Shown here: positions 36,001 to 51,000 of the stretch, piece by piece
Layout: every line of letters begins with the position of its first letter
Numbering within the stretch: the stretch's first letter is position 1
Origin: Zonotrichia leucophrys gambelii
Lineage: Eukaryota; Chordata; Aves; Passeriformes; Passerellidae
DNA length: 64,000 nucleotides
Assembly (NCBI RefSeq): GCF_028769735.1
Contig: NC_088171.1
Span: forward strand, 82,264,716 to 82,328,715
Reading direction: 5' to 3'
Notes under the pieces: generated by a model
What the model was told of the DNA's origin: nothing
The model's database searches: none
Seen by the model: the letters and a program-made list of their open reading frames with translations, nothing else
Program-made: the position numbers and the translations under genes

Positions 36001-39000
36001 AAGATTATCCTTGCTGCTTTAGTTTTTTGTCATTGATTTTATAATAATAATAGAGCCTAACAGACATACAAAATAAACTTGCTGGTGGTGTACATTCACC
36101 CCTAAAAGGCAGAAAACTGCATAGGTCAGTGATGTCCATTTTCAGTGTCTTGCAGCAGAGGCTGTGATGCTGATCACCCTTACTCAGTGCTACCATTCAT
36201 CCTTTTCTTGTGTCTTATAAATAGGAAGGTCTAGCCAAAGCAGCATCCCTGGATACTCAGTAAACAGGGATTCAGTAACAATCTGTGTACTCCTTCATTC
36301 ATTCCTTCATTCATTTGTTCTGCAAATGTGGAAATCCCTCTATAGTAATACCACAGCAGAGCATAATTGCTCCACCAGGCACCATGTAAGAGCTTCTCAG
36401 CACATCTGCCTAGGGAAAGATCCAATGGAACCTAATTATGTTTAATGAATGCCAAGAGAAGACCAGAACCTCTGTATCAATGGAGTTGTTTAAGCATGGG
36501 GCCTAGATGTAGCCATGAAGTCCCTTACCTGAGTACCTGCTTTCAGGTTTAACCCCATATTTACAGAATTAAAAAATATTTCTCAACTCCTTTGAGCCTC
36601 AGCAAACATCTTACCTTATCAGATATTATATGCCAGAAATATTAAGAAACACTTTGATCTGTTTTAACAACAGTGTTATACAAAATATTTTCAGGAAAGA
36701 ACAAAAAAGCATTAACATCACCAACCAATCTGATGTCATTAAAAGCATTTTGGAGAGTAATTGATGAGCTTCCCTTCCAAACATTCAGAGATCTTGTTAT
36801 ATATTAAGAATTAATCATCAGATTTTGGGCTGCATCAGCACAGCTGATGAAAAACAAATGACTGGGAATTCATAACATATTAATCATGAAATAATATTTC
36901 TTTAAAAAGTCATTTGAAGATCATTATTGTTTATGAATACATGTTCTCCAAGAGAGAATACATACATTTTCTCATTGAGACTGAGACAGTAAGCAGTACA
37001 TCAGAGTATTAAAACTAGTATTCTACTCTTAGGAAATGAAAAATCTCATAAGCATCAGAAGAGATGAAAGAAAAGAGGAAAAAAAACCAACTAGGAAACT
37101 AAAAACAGAACCAGTTAGGAAAGAAACAGGTTTATTTTTTACATATGCATAAACACTTCTAATCTTATATGTCCTTAATTAAAATTCAAAGAACCTTTCC
37201 TACATTTCAAAATATAACTATTCTTTCTTTGATATGAAGAATAGAAGAAATGGGCCTCCACATCTTAAAAAATGGCTCAACACAAGAATAGCCTTATCAG
37301 TCAAGTTTGGAGTGCATCCTTTTAGCAGAAGAAATGAAGATGTTTGAGAAACTGGAGAGCAAAGGAAATAAAATTAACATGGCATAAAGAGAGCTTATGC
37401 AAAGAGTACTTAATCTCCCGGGCAACAGGCAAGAACAAAAGGTCTTTGTAGCAGCTTCACATAATCAATGATGTTATTGAGGGAGTACAAGAATTACACA
37501 GCAAGGTGAACAGGACAAAGAGAAAAAGACTGAAGGTAATAAAAAGTGGTATCTTAGAATCCAGATTTGAGTGGTGAAAACAGAGCAAAACCCCTATAGT
37601 ATTTTTGCTCCCCACACCCTGTTCTTTTCTGGGAACAGCAAGACTTCTGTTTCACTTAAGCTAAGACAAAACAGTTTCATGCTGCTCCTAGAAGGAAAGA
37701 AGTGGGCTGAAAATGCTATAAAGAGAAGCAAAATGCTAAATATTAAGTGTCACCATAAACAAGTCTCATTTGAGGCAATGACCATAGGAAAGCCATAATA
37801 TGATTTCTTTTTTGTCGCTGAAACATTACAAAACCAGTACAATTCTTTACAGTAAACTAACCTTATTTTTGTCATCTATAGTTAACAAATGCTTGCATTG
37901 ACATGTTTGGGCAAAATATTTAGTCAGAGGAGCTCCCGAAATTGCCTAAGGCAGGTAAGTTTTTACCTGCCCCTTCTATGCTTCAAGGAATGGCCTCATT
38001 CTGCTCTCTGCTACAGTCCCCCACCAGAAACCCAAACAGGATAACCCTTGACCATCAGCTACAGAGAGACAGTTTAAAAGTGAGGCAACAATATGAGAAC
38101 TTTTCAAGCTTCAGGTAGTTCCATGTCAAAATAATTTATGATCTTTGCTAAACTTGCATTTTTTCTGATTTCATTAGGAAATATCTGCTTTGGACAATTC
38201 ATTTTTATCCGTGGTACGAGACTGGAAAAAAATTATATTTATGTACATCTCAGTAACTATTTAACTGACAACCAGAGATTTATTGGTGAAGATAAAGATA
38301 TTGAAAAATGCCAAAAAGAATGTGGTTTTTCCCTACAATTTTGTAACTTTTAGGAAAATATGTGACTTTTGGCACATGTCCTTTAATGCAGAGCATTTCC
38401 TTAGCTTATAGATAATTGTTAGCCATGTTCTGAACAATAAGACTGCAAATTCTCTTGAGGTGATAAAATCACAATGAAGCCACTGCAGCTGACAATTATA
38501 CAAGCCAATACTGAATTCAGACTTTTTTGATATCTAATAGTAGCTATTTATTTCTTAAAGGCACTTATACTTTCAGTAACCCATCAAAAGATTCAATATC
38601 TATAGAGACTGTATGGCAGTTTCAACGTTAAAACAGTATCAGTTCAGTTTTATAATTCCACTTGAATTGTTGGTGTTTGTTTGTTTTAATACAGCAGAAA
38701 AAGAGTTAGTATTAATGCTTTTCTTTCACTTAAACCATCTTGTATCTTCCGTGCCTGCTTTCAGACTTTCTGAATACTCCCTCTCCTATGAAGAAATTCA
38801 GTTGTGCCTGATCAAAAATGCAATGTGAAGCCTCCTGACCATGACTGTTAGTTTGGCATGACTCAGGAAAAAAGGACACAGTTTTTTGAACACGATGGCC
38901 TCAGAGAGTAAAGACTTGGGAAGAACCTTAAATGTAGCCTAAATACAATCCCTCACTTGCATACTACAAGGAGTATCTCCTGTTCAATAGAAATATACTT

Positions 39001-42000
39001 TGATCAATTCACCAGTCTGTATTTCAAACAACCAACACTACCAATTCCATCCTAGTACAAATTCTGTTTGCTTAAATACAGTGTAGGGTTGCTGTGAATT
39101 AATAGGCATACTTCTCTCACCTGGTAAGCCAAGAATTCTAGAGAGCTACCACAGGCCTGTTCCAAGGAAATGTAATGATAAAGATTTTTCTTTCATTTAA
39201 TGCCAATGAAGACCTACTCCTCATCATATATTTCACCCCAAGATATTGTTTTCTTGATTAAATTTATAATTATCACTTTGTGTAAAGCTTATTATTAAAA
39301 AGCAGCACATCACTTTACTAACCCCAAGAAAATTAAGACATTAATAAATTTTTCCAGCCTTGAAAAAAATGTCTGGTGATCTTGAAAATATTACTTAATA
39401 CTTGCAACTTGCTGGATGTTATCCATCATCAAATATCTCCAAGTCTACTTTCAAGTAGCAGACTGTGTGCCTGCACAGAAATCAATGATATTACACTACT
39501 GCAAAACCAGGTTAATGGAATCGTGAATCAATAAAACCCAGTGACAGATTTAGTTCATCTCCCTGTCTTCATTAGAACACCATTTAAAAATCCTGGAGAA
39601 CTTTTGGACGAAAAAAAGGGTAGATAGAATTTTAGAAGGAAATAACATTTGCAGCATCAGAGTATGTTCAATTTAAGTTGCATTTGTGATGACTACATAC
39701 ATTGGTGGTTTTTCAGCTTTTGTTGTTGTTTTTAACTTGCAATGCTCCTAATTTTCTAGAAAAGATGCAGGTGACTGTATAATACCTTGCCTTTCTGCGT
39801 TCCATTTTTGCATCCATTAAAATAATCCACAGACCACCTGAAGCTGAATACAATTAATGTTGGTAATACCTGATTTTACACTTTTGCTTTTACAATTTGA
39901 TGTGCAGGCCTATAAAAGGATCATAAGACAACATTTTGGTAATGAAAATGACAAAGCATTTATAAGTGTCTTTTGCTCTGATATTAGAAATATCAGAAAT
40001 ACCAGCAAGTTGGAGGATATTTTCCTTAGCTTAATACAGCTCCCTAGATTTCACTGATATTCTGATCGATTTTAATGAAATAAAGAATTAGTTTAAGCAA
40101 CATAGTAAGGACAGAGCAAAATGAATGCCTGACCACATGTAAGAGAGATGATAAATCTAGATTAATTTTTATTACTAAAATAAAAACAAAAAACAATCAT
40201 ACTGCCAGCTGGGAGCAGTTAGATCCACCTTTGGCTTTTGGGATGTGGCAACACATGAGTTTTCCTGAACTAATTATTTTACTTATCAAAATACAGTATG
40301 AGCTTGTAAAATAAAATTTACCATGTCTTAATTTCATATTTTTAATAATGCCCAAAGTCACACTCAAACATGTACAGGATACTGCTGAATTCTTGGAAGA
40401 GTGTCCCTTGCTTTGTGCCTCCATTTGAGAAATTTGCAGGGAAACTGCTTCTGTAACATCTGAATAGAAGTTCATAAAACTTTATACATGTTATAAGTCT
40501 GCACTGTAGAAAGTCAATTTATAATTTCCTAGCACTTCCTTCTGGCTTTGAACTAAAATGTGAGTAAATACTACAGAACAAGACCAATCACACAACTGTG
40601 GTTATAAATAATAATCTTGAAAGTACTCTACAGGAGAAAGGACTATGAGTTAAGAATTACTATATGACAGGAAATATGAAGTGTTTGCTTTAGAAACAAT
40701 TGCTATAAAACAAAACCAACTTTTCACTGTGTAAACAATCAGCCACAAAATTTATTTTTAAGAAGTCTAATAAAACATCCTGTATTGGAACTTTCTTCCA
40801 GTTTTCAGCCTTTCAACAAAAGTACAAATATAAATCATCTTAAAATGCATAAATTCTGATAAAAAGATTTATTCCAGAAATGGATTTTAATACTCCAAAA
40901 TTAATTCTATAAATGTACCCATTATGGTTATTAATGCTCTGTTTTCATACTCTGTATAACAGTATTATCATAGTCATAAGTTAAATACAGTGATTTATCA
41001 CAGTGCCAAGTCTGTAATCCATTTTGTCTCACTCTAATGTCCAACTGTCACATGTATTTTTAAATGCAATGAGAGGAACTAAAAGGAATGAAGAAATTTT
41101 ACTAATGTTTGGCATAACACTATCAACAGTGTTTAAAATTAGAAAGAGGCCTAACTTTGAAAATTGGCTGAAATCCCCAGTCTTTTCTGATCAATTTAGT
41201 TTCCATGGACTGACATATGCAAAATAACAATTCCAATTTTTTTTACTTATATTTCTTTTTTTTTACACTAATGAGCAAACATACATAGGAACAAGTATAC
41301 ATTAAATATCACTTACTTTGGCAATACAAGAATCTGTACAACAAAAATGCAGAAGAATATGAGACAGGCACAAGTCACATAGTACTTGAATGCAGGCAGA
41401 GTAGTTGCTCGATACTAAAAGAAAATAAAAGCAAATATTAAAAACACAATTGCCAAAGCAGATAAAATAGCACCCAACTGAATTATCAGCTTAAAGATGC
41501 ACATATGTATGGGCAGTTCTTAGCAACAGTAAATTTCCTGTTCTTCAGTGACTTCACATCCACTCACACAGGGTTAGGGATTATCAGACATAGCTTTAAT
41601 ACTTTTGCTTATTGAAGAACAGTCATATCAAATGGTTTTGCCTTGTTCCTCCACTGAATTCAATATCCCAAACTCAATATAAAAAGTTTAATTAAGAAAA
41701 AAATTCTCCCCAAAAAAAAAAAACCCCAAACCCACCAATATAAAAAAGTTAAAACATAAGTTAAAATATTTTTAGGAATGACCAAGCATTCTACAGATTC
41801 CAAAATTCTTTGTGAGTAAATCCTCAAACTTATTTTCATTTATTGATAAATACTGAATGGGCTGAAACAGTTACAAAAAATGCAATATTAATTTAGACAG
41901 GAAACTTCTGAGCACAAAAAGTAGCAAACTGTAAAATGTACTACAGAGCATACCTAGGAAGCACACTGATATTTACTGAACCTATATTATTACTTCAATT

Positions 42001-45000
42001 AAAATATTTTATATCTTTGTTAAAAGGCTTCATATGTCCACTACTAATGTTATGTTACTACTAAACACTTGATATTCTTAGGAGAGAGTCAATTTGATCT
42101 GTTTTGTCATGAGAAAAATCTATTTATCTCTAATTAGTCTGTCTAGAGACATGAGAATTAAGCAATGAAATATTTATCAGAGTTGCTCTGCTATTTGAGA
42201 TAGATATATCTAGGTTGAAACCAATTAAGTACTCAAAGGGAAATGATCAAAGTAGCTATTAAAGTTACTTACTCTATACTATGTTGCTTTGGTTTTTTTT
42301 TTTCAAAAGATAAAAGTTCAAGATTTAATTACTAAGAAAAAATACCAAAGATTATTTTCACAAAGTGCTGGAAATGCAAACTTCAGAAAATGGAAAGTGC
42401 ATGAGCTGTGCCTTCCAACTGCAAACACACAGCTGTGTCTCTGTGCTTAATTCCAAGTTCTGCCTATGAAACCAGTGCACCAAACTTTACATGAATATGT
42501 AGAAACTCACTTTGGTAACACAACAGTTTTTTTTACTTTTGAATTATATAAAAAATTAAAATCAATTCTTATCAGTTATCTAACTGGATTACAAGCACAA
42601 ATATGTCTTTGCTTGATGGGTACCTCTACAGCAAGTTCTGCTCTTCCACCTGTTGAGTATGTTTGTAGTGGTCCTGTTCAACAATTTTGAACCTTGAGCT
42701 GCTATTAAAATATCACAGAATTCCAATCTACATTTAAATTTGTTTCAGTGTTTCACACTTCTCCAGGCATTTCCTAATGAAGGCAGACAATTCACTCCTT
42801 AGGCTAAACAATTGTTTTGCTTTATTATTTTTCTGTACTTTCAGGTCCCATAGGGCCAGAAAAGCTTCTGTTTAAATCAGAAGCAGACTCTTACTAAGTT
42901 TCTTAAAGCCAAGACTGGACTCGTGAGTCATTAAAAGGTGACAAAAAAAAAGATATTAAAAAGATGGATCCAAAAATAACAATTAGCTCTTTGCCATTCC
43001 ACAGCATTCTACATCAAGATATTTGACTTCTACTGGGAGCACTGATTCAGCCAAATAACTTAGCTCCCAAATTTTCTCCCAAGTCGTTGTCCAAACTACA
43101 CATAATGACATATTTCTCTCAAGTTGTCTTTCAGAATTCATTGGTTAGTAAGAACCACATTAAAATCTCATGTGCTGTGACAGGCATGGCTTTGTTCCAA
43201 TCAGTGAACCCCCAAACACCAAGGATGAGACCACACCAGGTCTTCTTTCTTAGGAAGTCTTCAAAACAGGCTCAAGGAGCCTTGAAACCTTTTCCACCCT
43301 AATGCACTGCCAAGCAACACATGCCTTTGTCAGATGGCCATAACAACTATTCTGCTGAGCTGTGAAAGAATCTGAAAATCCTTTTGGATGCTTTGAACTG
43401 AAAGATATCTACAAAAATAACAGAGTAGGTATTCAGCCACCACATGGGACACAGAGGATACTTGCTGGACAGCATGAGCACAGCAGGGCAATACTTCCTC
43501 TAGCCCCTTCTCACCAAATTCACCAATTTACACAGCCACTTGTGGTCCCACCTACCTGTTACTTCCCCAAAGGAAAGCATAGCTGTTCAGCCATCAGCTG
43601 CCATCAGCTGCTCATGAGAAAGCAGAAAGAGGCAACTCCCCAGTCTTCCTGCTGAAGCTGTCAGTGAGTAGAAATACACTCAAGGTCCACAGGGCCATAA
43701 AACAATGAAAAGGCCTGACTTACTGAACTCATTGAAAATAACTTACTTCTTTTTCCAGAGTCTTATTATAGAAAAGAAGTGATATCCTTTGAATGTCTTC
43801 AGATTTAAGCCACTGCCTAGAAAAGAGAAGGAACATTATCACTGACATAAGAAGAAAGCAGTCCTGTCCTTTTCTAATACTGAAATGCAGCAAAATAAGA
43901 AAATAAGTTGGAATTAAGCAAGTTCACATATTGCAGTGTATATGGTGAATTTCACTGTCAGTAAAGTGGAAACTGAAAATCCCCTCTCCTTTTTGGCTTC
44001 TATTGCTAAAGTACACATGAAAAAAGCTCAGATGAATAATTGTTTTTCTGTTGATCATACCTAAGGAGAATAGACTGAGAGATTTATATGATGGAACTCT
44101 AACAGTGATATTCCAGTCGTATCCAAAATACTGTAGTATATCCAGTGGACAGAGGAGGACCTGAGACAAAAACGGGCCTTGACAAGGCACCTTTAGGAAA
44201 GGCACTGCTACAATATGCAGGAGTGTTGGGTAGGTAAGCTACATTTCACAAACTCCTATTGCAAACAAAAATGTAACAAAAATTATTAAAAGAGGTGGAG
44301 AGATTTTGTCTTTGAACTGTTTCTGTCTCTTGACCACAGCTCTGTACTATAGAGGTAAATTTCAATCTTCTTCCTGATTATAAAACCTTCTTCCCTGCTT
44401 TAACATGAGAAATAGCATAAATACTTGCATTGAAATGACAAACCTATTTTAAACTAAGTGAACCTTGATAAAAGCTTGACATAACTTTTACAAAATGAGA
44501 TGTTCTAATATGAAAGTCAACATTTATTTTAACAGACACTTGAAAAGATATAGAATATTTAAATATCAAGAGGGTTTGGGTGCTTTTACCTCAAAGGCAC
44601 AACACAAATTTGAAAACAAAAAATTAATTAAACAGAATAGTTCTGTGGACATGCAGTACTTGAGCTTGAACAATAGTAGCAGGGACCGAGATTTTTTCCC
44701 AACATTTCCAGCAATAACTTTAAATTAAGCTCTAAACTAGTAGCGTAGCTAATGCCTCCTAAATAAAAGGAAATGTCTCAACTGACAGTCTATAATGCAA
44801 ATAAGTAGCAGCAGTGAACCACAGTGGAACATAACCTAAATTAAAATCCTGGGGAACAGGAGTGGACAGAGTGGAGTGTAAGCTATTAGCTTTAATTTGT
44901 GAAATGGAAAATATTTGTTTCCTTGCCTGGGAGACCATCCCTGTTCCTGTGCAATCAGTTGCATTAAAAAAAAAAAAGGGTCCGTAAACATATTCAGTTC

Positions 45001-48000
45001 TCAGAATGCTTAATTCAAAAATATATTTCCCTTTTTCCTCTGCAGCAGTTCCCATCTATGTGATCACAGTTAGGATTCTGAGAAGAAAGAGAACTGAAAG
45101 GCTGGTGTACAAAAAGCATGATTTTGTTTAAGTTCAGCTGTAACATACTGGAGAAAACATTCAGTTTGCAGAATACTTTTGATAAACTGTGAAAATGAAA
45201 TTGAAAGCATTTTCCATTTAGTTACAAAAATTAAACAAGAAGTAACCCTCTTCCCCAAATAGTTAACAAATTTCCTGTTTTTTCTAATGGTATCTGACAG
45301 GTGGATTGATTTAATTACCATCAGCACATTGCTAAAAAGTTCTCTCTGCAGATCTACTCCCAAGGGCCCAATTTGGTTACACACTTGATGGCATGTGAAG
45401 TCAGGAGTGCCATTTAGAGCACGTGCTGCCTCATACTCCACATCACAAGCTCACGTTTTCAGAGGCTTTTAGTTCTTCTTAAAAGCTCACAATAAAACCT
45501 GTACTGGTTTTACATAGCAGACACTGAGAGGTCAGAGGGAAACAGCACAACACAAATGGAAGTGGAGACTGAGTTCAGAAGAGGAAGCAAAGTCACACAC
45601 CTTTGGCACAGACACAAGGGCTAAAAAATTCTGCCTTCTACCTGACTCCCTGATGGGTCTGGAAATTGCCAACGTGTTTGCAAGTACATGAGGACATGTC
45701 TCTTGAGAAACTGGGTACCAAAGTTTGGCTTAAATTCTTTTGCAATTCCAGGAACAACACAGAGACACCTGAATTCTGTCTGTATCCACAGAGGTATGTG
45801 GTTTCATAGGGCTTGTACTGCTTGACAATGTACAGCAAGGAATTATACACAAAACATAGCAGCACTGTGACTTAAAGGAAAAAAGAGCAAAGAGAGTGTG
45901 TCCCTTTAACACAGCAACCTGCTCACCAAAGACCAACTGGCTTTACTTCAGCCCCCTCTGCAGGTACATACATTTTGCCCTCCGTAGGTGCATTTTTAGC
46001 TGGCAGATGGCCATCCCTCCATCTCATGTCCTCCAGGAGTTCCCTAAGCACCAAGGCTTGGGATGGCTTAGCTAGGGCTGCTCACGCCCAGCCTGTGCAG
46101 AACAGGCACTTGGAGCCAGGAGTGCTTTGTTCAAGATACAGGGAAATGAAACCCGTGGATAAAGTGTGATGTTACACCCTAATGGCTAAGGCACAGAAGC
46201 TCTTTGTTCTTCACTCACTCTTGGAATGTTTTTAAATTTTCTTTATTCAGTCATAGACCTATTTGTCATACAATCCAAACGTTACACTTAAAACATTTAG
46301 AAATGCCAGTTTTCTCATAGACTTTCTTAAAATTTCTTCTTGATTCACAAAACCTTTTGTTTAGTTTCAACCAATTACTCACTCTAGCTAATAATGTTAC
46401 TTTCATTTTACAGATGGAAAATTGAGGCCCAAAAATATGGACAATAATAAATAAAACAAAAATGTGATTGGTTTTGTGTCCTAAATGTAGGAAGTATTTT
46501 ATTTACCTTTTTTTGTGCACTTAGACTTCACAGAGTTAAACTATTATTGAATTACTTTGACATTTGAGGAATCAGCACTTTTCATAACTTATCCCTGAGT
46601 ATTAATGAATTGAATCATAGCTTTTAAGAGATTCATTCAGCAAATCAATACAGAGCTAGGTAGAGAATTTAGTTTTGGAAGGTGACATTCAGACTTTCTG
46701 ATATATAAGATCATTTCTTATCTTTCTGCAGTTTCCTATGTAATTCAAAAGATGAAATGAAACTTTTTCAGAAACCTTTTTTTCCCCCAAGTTTCTCTGA
46801 ATTTTATGTGCTAATTAGATAAGACGGGGATTGTCTGAGATAAAACAACATACAATAGGGTCACACCAATATTTTAATGCCTTTATACAGATGCTTTACT
46901 TTTGACATCAAAATATCATTTTTGAAACCTTTTTATCAGAGCGAGTATACCTAAAGACACAAAAAGCCTGCCAAAATTTATATATCTGTTTTAGGCAAGT
47001 CTAGTACAATCAAAAGGCTTTGCTTAACACATTACCTACCCTATTTCACTGTGTTCTCTTTGTGACATATAAATATCAACACTCTTCAAATTGCTGAAAA
47101 ATTTTCCTAAATCCAAGTACCATTTAATAGGACTAAAAGATGAAAAAACCAAAGTGTGACATAGGAATATTTAATAATTAGATGTGATACTCAGCTGAGT
47201 AACAGAAGTGGGGGGGAAACATGTACTTCACCACAATTATTGTCCACACTTTTGAACGGCAATTCCCTTATTTCATCGGAGAAATTTAAGAAGCTTGAAC
47301 ACTTATTTTGGACTGGAATTGATTTCTTTCTAGCCTTATCCATTCACCAGGAAAAAGAAAACTTCATACTGCCTCCAGCTATTCTTAGGACATGGAAAAA
47401 AATACATGGCAGGTTGTTTCACCCAGCAAGTCCGACCATGCCATCAAGATTAACCTTCCCTAAGAAACCAAGCAACTAACTGAAAGACATTAAACTATGT
47501 TTTAGGGAAAGTTTCTAATCCTGAGGAATTGTTTCTGTGACAATTAGGAAGCATCAATTTTCACATCAGAATGATGTGAAAATCATTCTGACTGAGCCAG
47601 TCATTTCTTGTGTCTTACTTCTCTGCCTCCAGGTAAGAAATCTGTAGTGTCACAGCCATGAGCCTACAGACAAACACTTACAGAGCAAACTCCCTCTGCC
47701 AGGAAGATCAAGACAAGTCAATACCTCAGTCACACCATGATTCACAGACACTGTCTTATCTCATACAGAAGAAAATGTCACTTTACAGCCTATCTTCATA
47801 ATGTGCAGGGCGTCCTACACCCGTATTAGTAACACCTTTACTGTTTTCAGACTTGGTGTGCATGTGGGAGCAAAAAAGATTAAACACTGTCCTCTGTTGC
47901 AGTTTTATATCAAAGTTGGAATGGACAAAGACAACAAAGGATAGAGGATAAAGCCATACTTTTGGGCATTGATTCCATCAATGGCTTGGATCATCCTCTC

Positions 48001-51000
48001 ATTCAGTTCTTCCTCAAATCTTCTTTTCTGTGATTTTGTTCTGAAATGAAAAATGTGGGAAGTTACATCAAAAACAACAGCTATCATAAACTTGTGAGTT
48101 TATCATCAATTTTAAACATTTATACTGCAATAGCAACTATAGGCATCAGGCAAAATGACCCTCTTGATAAGCTCTTAAGAAACCATCATAAGCCACAGTC
48201 TCACGCACAAACAAACACACTCTCACAAATCTAGAGTTTAGCTATTAGGGAGCACTTAAATACGAATATGAGAAAATATTTCATAAAAAGCCAAGAGAGC
48301 TCAAGAAATTCTGGTCAAACGAAAATCTCCCACAGTCTTATGAATTCATGAAAAAGAATGGGAATATGCTCAAATTCATAAAATTCTATTTCTTGCAGAA
48401 TATTTTCCTAAAAAAAAACCTTGTCAGAATTTCATAATGAACACAAAGTATTAGTGCACTGAGGCATAATAGGTATCCCCTAAGAAATCCTGCCAACTCT
48501 TCTTTTCTTGGAAGCACTTTACTCTTTCTAATAAGAAAATTGAGCACTGAATGAAATTAGTTTCAAACACACATGATATTACTCTATTTATGAGCTTTGT
48601 AACTCTTCTGCAATAAAAAAAGCTTCTTTACTTTTGACTGGACTCAGCATGAACCCAACAGAGGATCACCACAATGGGTTTACCTTTGCTAACAGAAATT
48701 GCTGCAATCATCAATCCTTTTAGGAGTTGTGCTTTCCTTGAAAACGACATATCTCAAATATTGATGGCGACGTCTGTATTTGAAAACCTAAATTCACTGA
48801 TAACTTAAAACCAGTGTTTTCTAAGAAGTCATTAGTCAGATCTGAAATTTGACTCTTTCCTCACCAAAATATTCTTAACCTACAAACTGAACCCAGTCGA
48901 ACACAAATTTTCCTCAACATCAAGTTTTTGGGTTATTTCTCTAAAATTGAAAGCCTGTTGTAAGTTTCAAATTAATACAGCAATTATATTAGTGAACCTA
49001 CAGAAACTAAAAAATTACACAAGTGATTTCATGCCTATTCAATGCTAGTGAATTTAGGTAATAAAGTGCTGAAAACTTGTTTCTCACAGAAATCAATCAC
49101 AGAAACAACCAGGAAAAATGCATAGACAGATGAGGAGACATTGTCCAACCACAGTTAATCCTCTTGGCAGGTCCTTTACAACATAAGACTATTGTGTAAT
49201 GAATAAGAGCTAAGACTCACAGAAAGAGAAGCCTGCAGTCAAGCTTCAAACCCTACATTTGCATATTCTAATAAAATATTGATTTTCAAAGTGCTTATGA
49301 TCACTGCAGCTCTATCCTGTAAGAATGATTAACTAGCTTATCTAGAATCCTAGTTACATGTCTGCTTCACTATGGACATTAGACACCAGTAATGGAAGAA
49401 ATTCCTTCCATGATATGGTATCAAGACATTTTTTGTACCTTCTGAACCTCTTCTGGAATAGTGTTTAGAAACACAAAAGCAAGAACACCTCAGAACTGAA
49501 TTATTTCCAAATGTCACTGTCCAATGGTCTTTCATTGACTGATAGAAAGTCTTTGGACATACTATCCAAATATAAATGTGCAGTTTTAGAATTAAGACTC
49601 TTCTTATTAACATCATGCATGGTCAGTCAAAACTTGTTCACCTTCTGGAACTTACAATATTTTAGATAATTGCATAGTAACCAGAGACAATAACAATTCC
49701 AATTTTTAGGAGGTTCATTTAAATTATTTCACAGTATTGATGATATCACCATCTTGCCCTAGTCATCAATGTACCAAGCAGCACCAGGAAAACTCAAAGG
49801 TATTGTGATCTTGCAAACATTTTGTGTAGCACGAGCACTATACAAGATGACAAAATACCTTTTGAATATCTACTACTGCAAACATACTAAAGGCTTTGAA
49901 ATAATAAACCACAATACAAATAAAAAGCAATTAAACAAATACACAAAATGTGTCTTTTAGTACATATTATTTGCTGTTGTAAGAAAAAATTTTGACAGCC
50001 CTTTCCATCTTCCCTTTTCTTACCCCTCTCTGGGCTTCATCCCAATTTTCCTGTGTATAATTTTCTTCTCACTGGTAGAGTATCTGGTTTGTAATAGGTC
50101 ACCAACATACCAACTCAGAATAAAACTATTTGTTATCAGGAAGTGAATTTGCAATACATCAGGAAGATGTCTGCCAAATCTGTTTCCATAGCCCTTCTTT
50201 ATGCAAGATATCAGCACTTACATAAAAAATAGTCTATGTGAGCAATGGCCTTCAATATTGGAAAGCATACCAATGTCTGTCTCCTTATATGGACTTTCTA
50301 TGAATAAGTAATTTTTTAAGATTGACTTACCTTTCTCTGCAACGCTGAAAATGATATTGTCCCATGGGAACATCCTAAAGAACAAACAAACAAAAAGAAC
50401 CCTATCAATTACACTAGGCTTTAAAAATATTAATTTGCTTTTAAAACAATGTTGATAACAGGGTCAAGTAAGGAGAAAATTTTCCAATGTAAATACTTTT
50501 AGCATTCAATTAAAACTGTCTAAAAGAAAAATCAAGCTAGAAGTGAAGATCGAGTGACCTGGAATAAAACTCATCTCTCAGCATAAACACAGGATAAACT
50601 AATACAACAGTCTGAATCCAAGAGTGTTTGGCTTTGCCACAAGGACTTCAATGTCACCACTCTCTGGATGTAGCCCAAACTCCTGCCAGCTTCAGCAAAA
50701 ACCAATCTTAAGTGGTTTTGAAAAGAACAGATCTGAGTGGCCAAATACAGACAATGGCCATTATTTTTTAATTAATAGCAATGGCAGCCATCACAGCCAC
50801 ATTTTTTTGTGATTAATAGTGATAGCTGGGTACTTCCTGTAATGAACCTGTCAGAATCCTCATTCTGATGCATTATATTTATTAAACAAAACAATATATC
50901 TCACCAGCACAGGAGCAAAACTGAATGTTTTGTTCCTGTACTGGTGTGATATTTTGAAATATATATATCTCATATATTGTTGAAAACTATCAGAATTTGC

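Noticed and set aside
45070..45441. 123-codon minus-strand open frame
   Set aside because: No recognisable domain, composition like the flanking intron, no splice or promoter context; judged to be chance.
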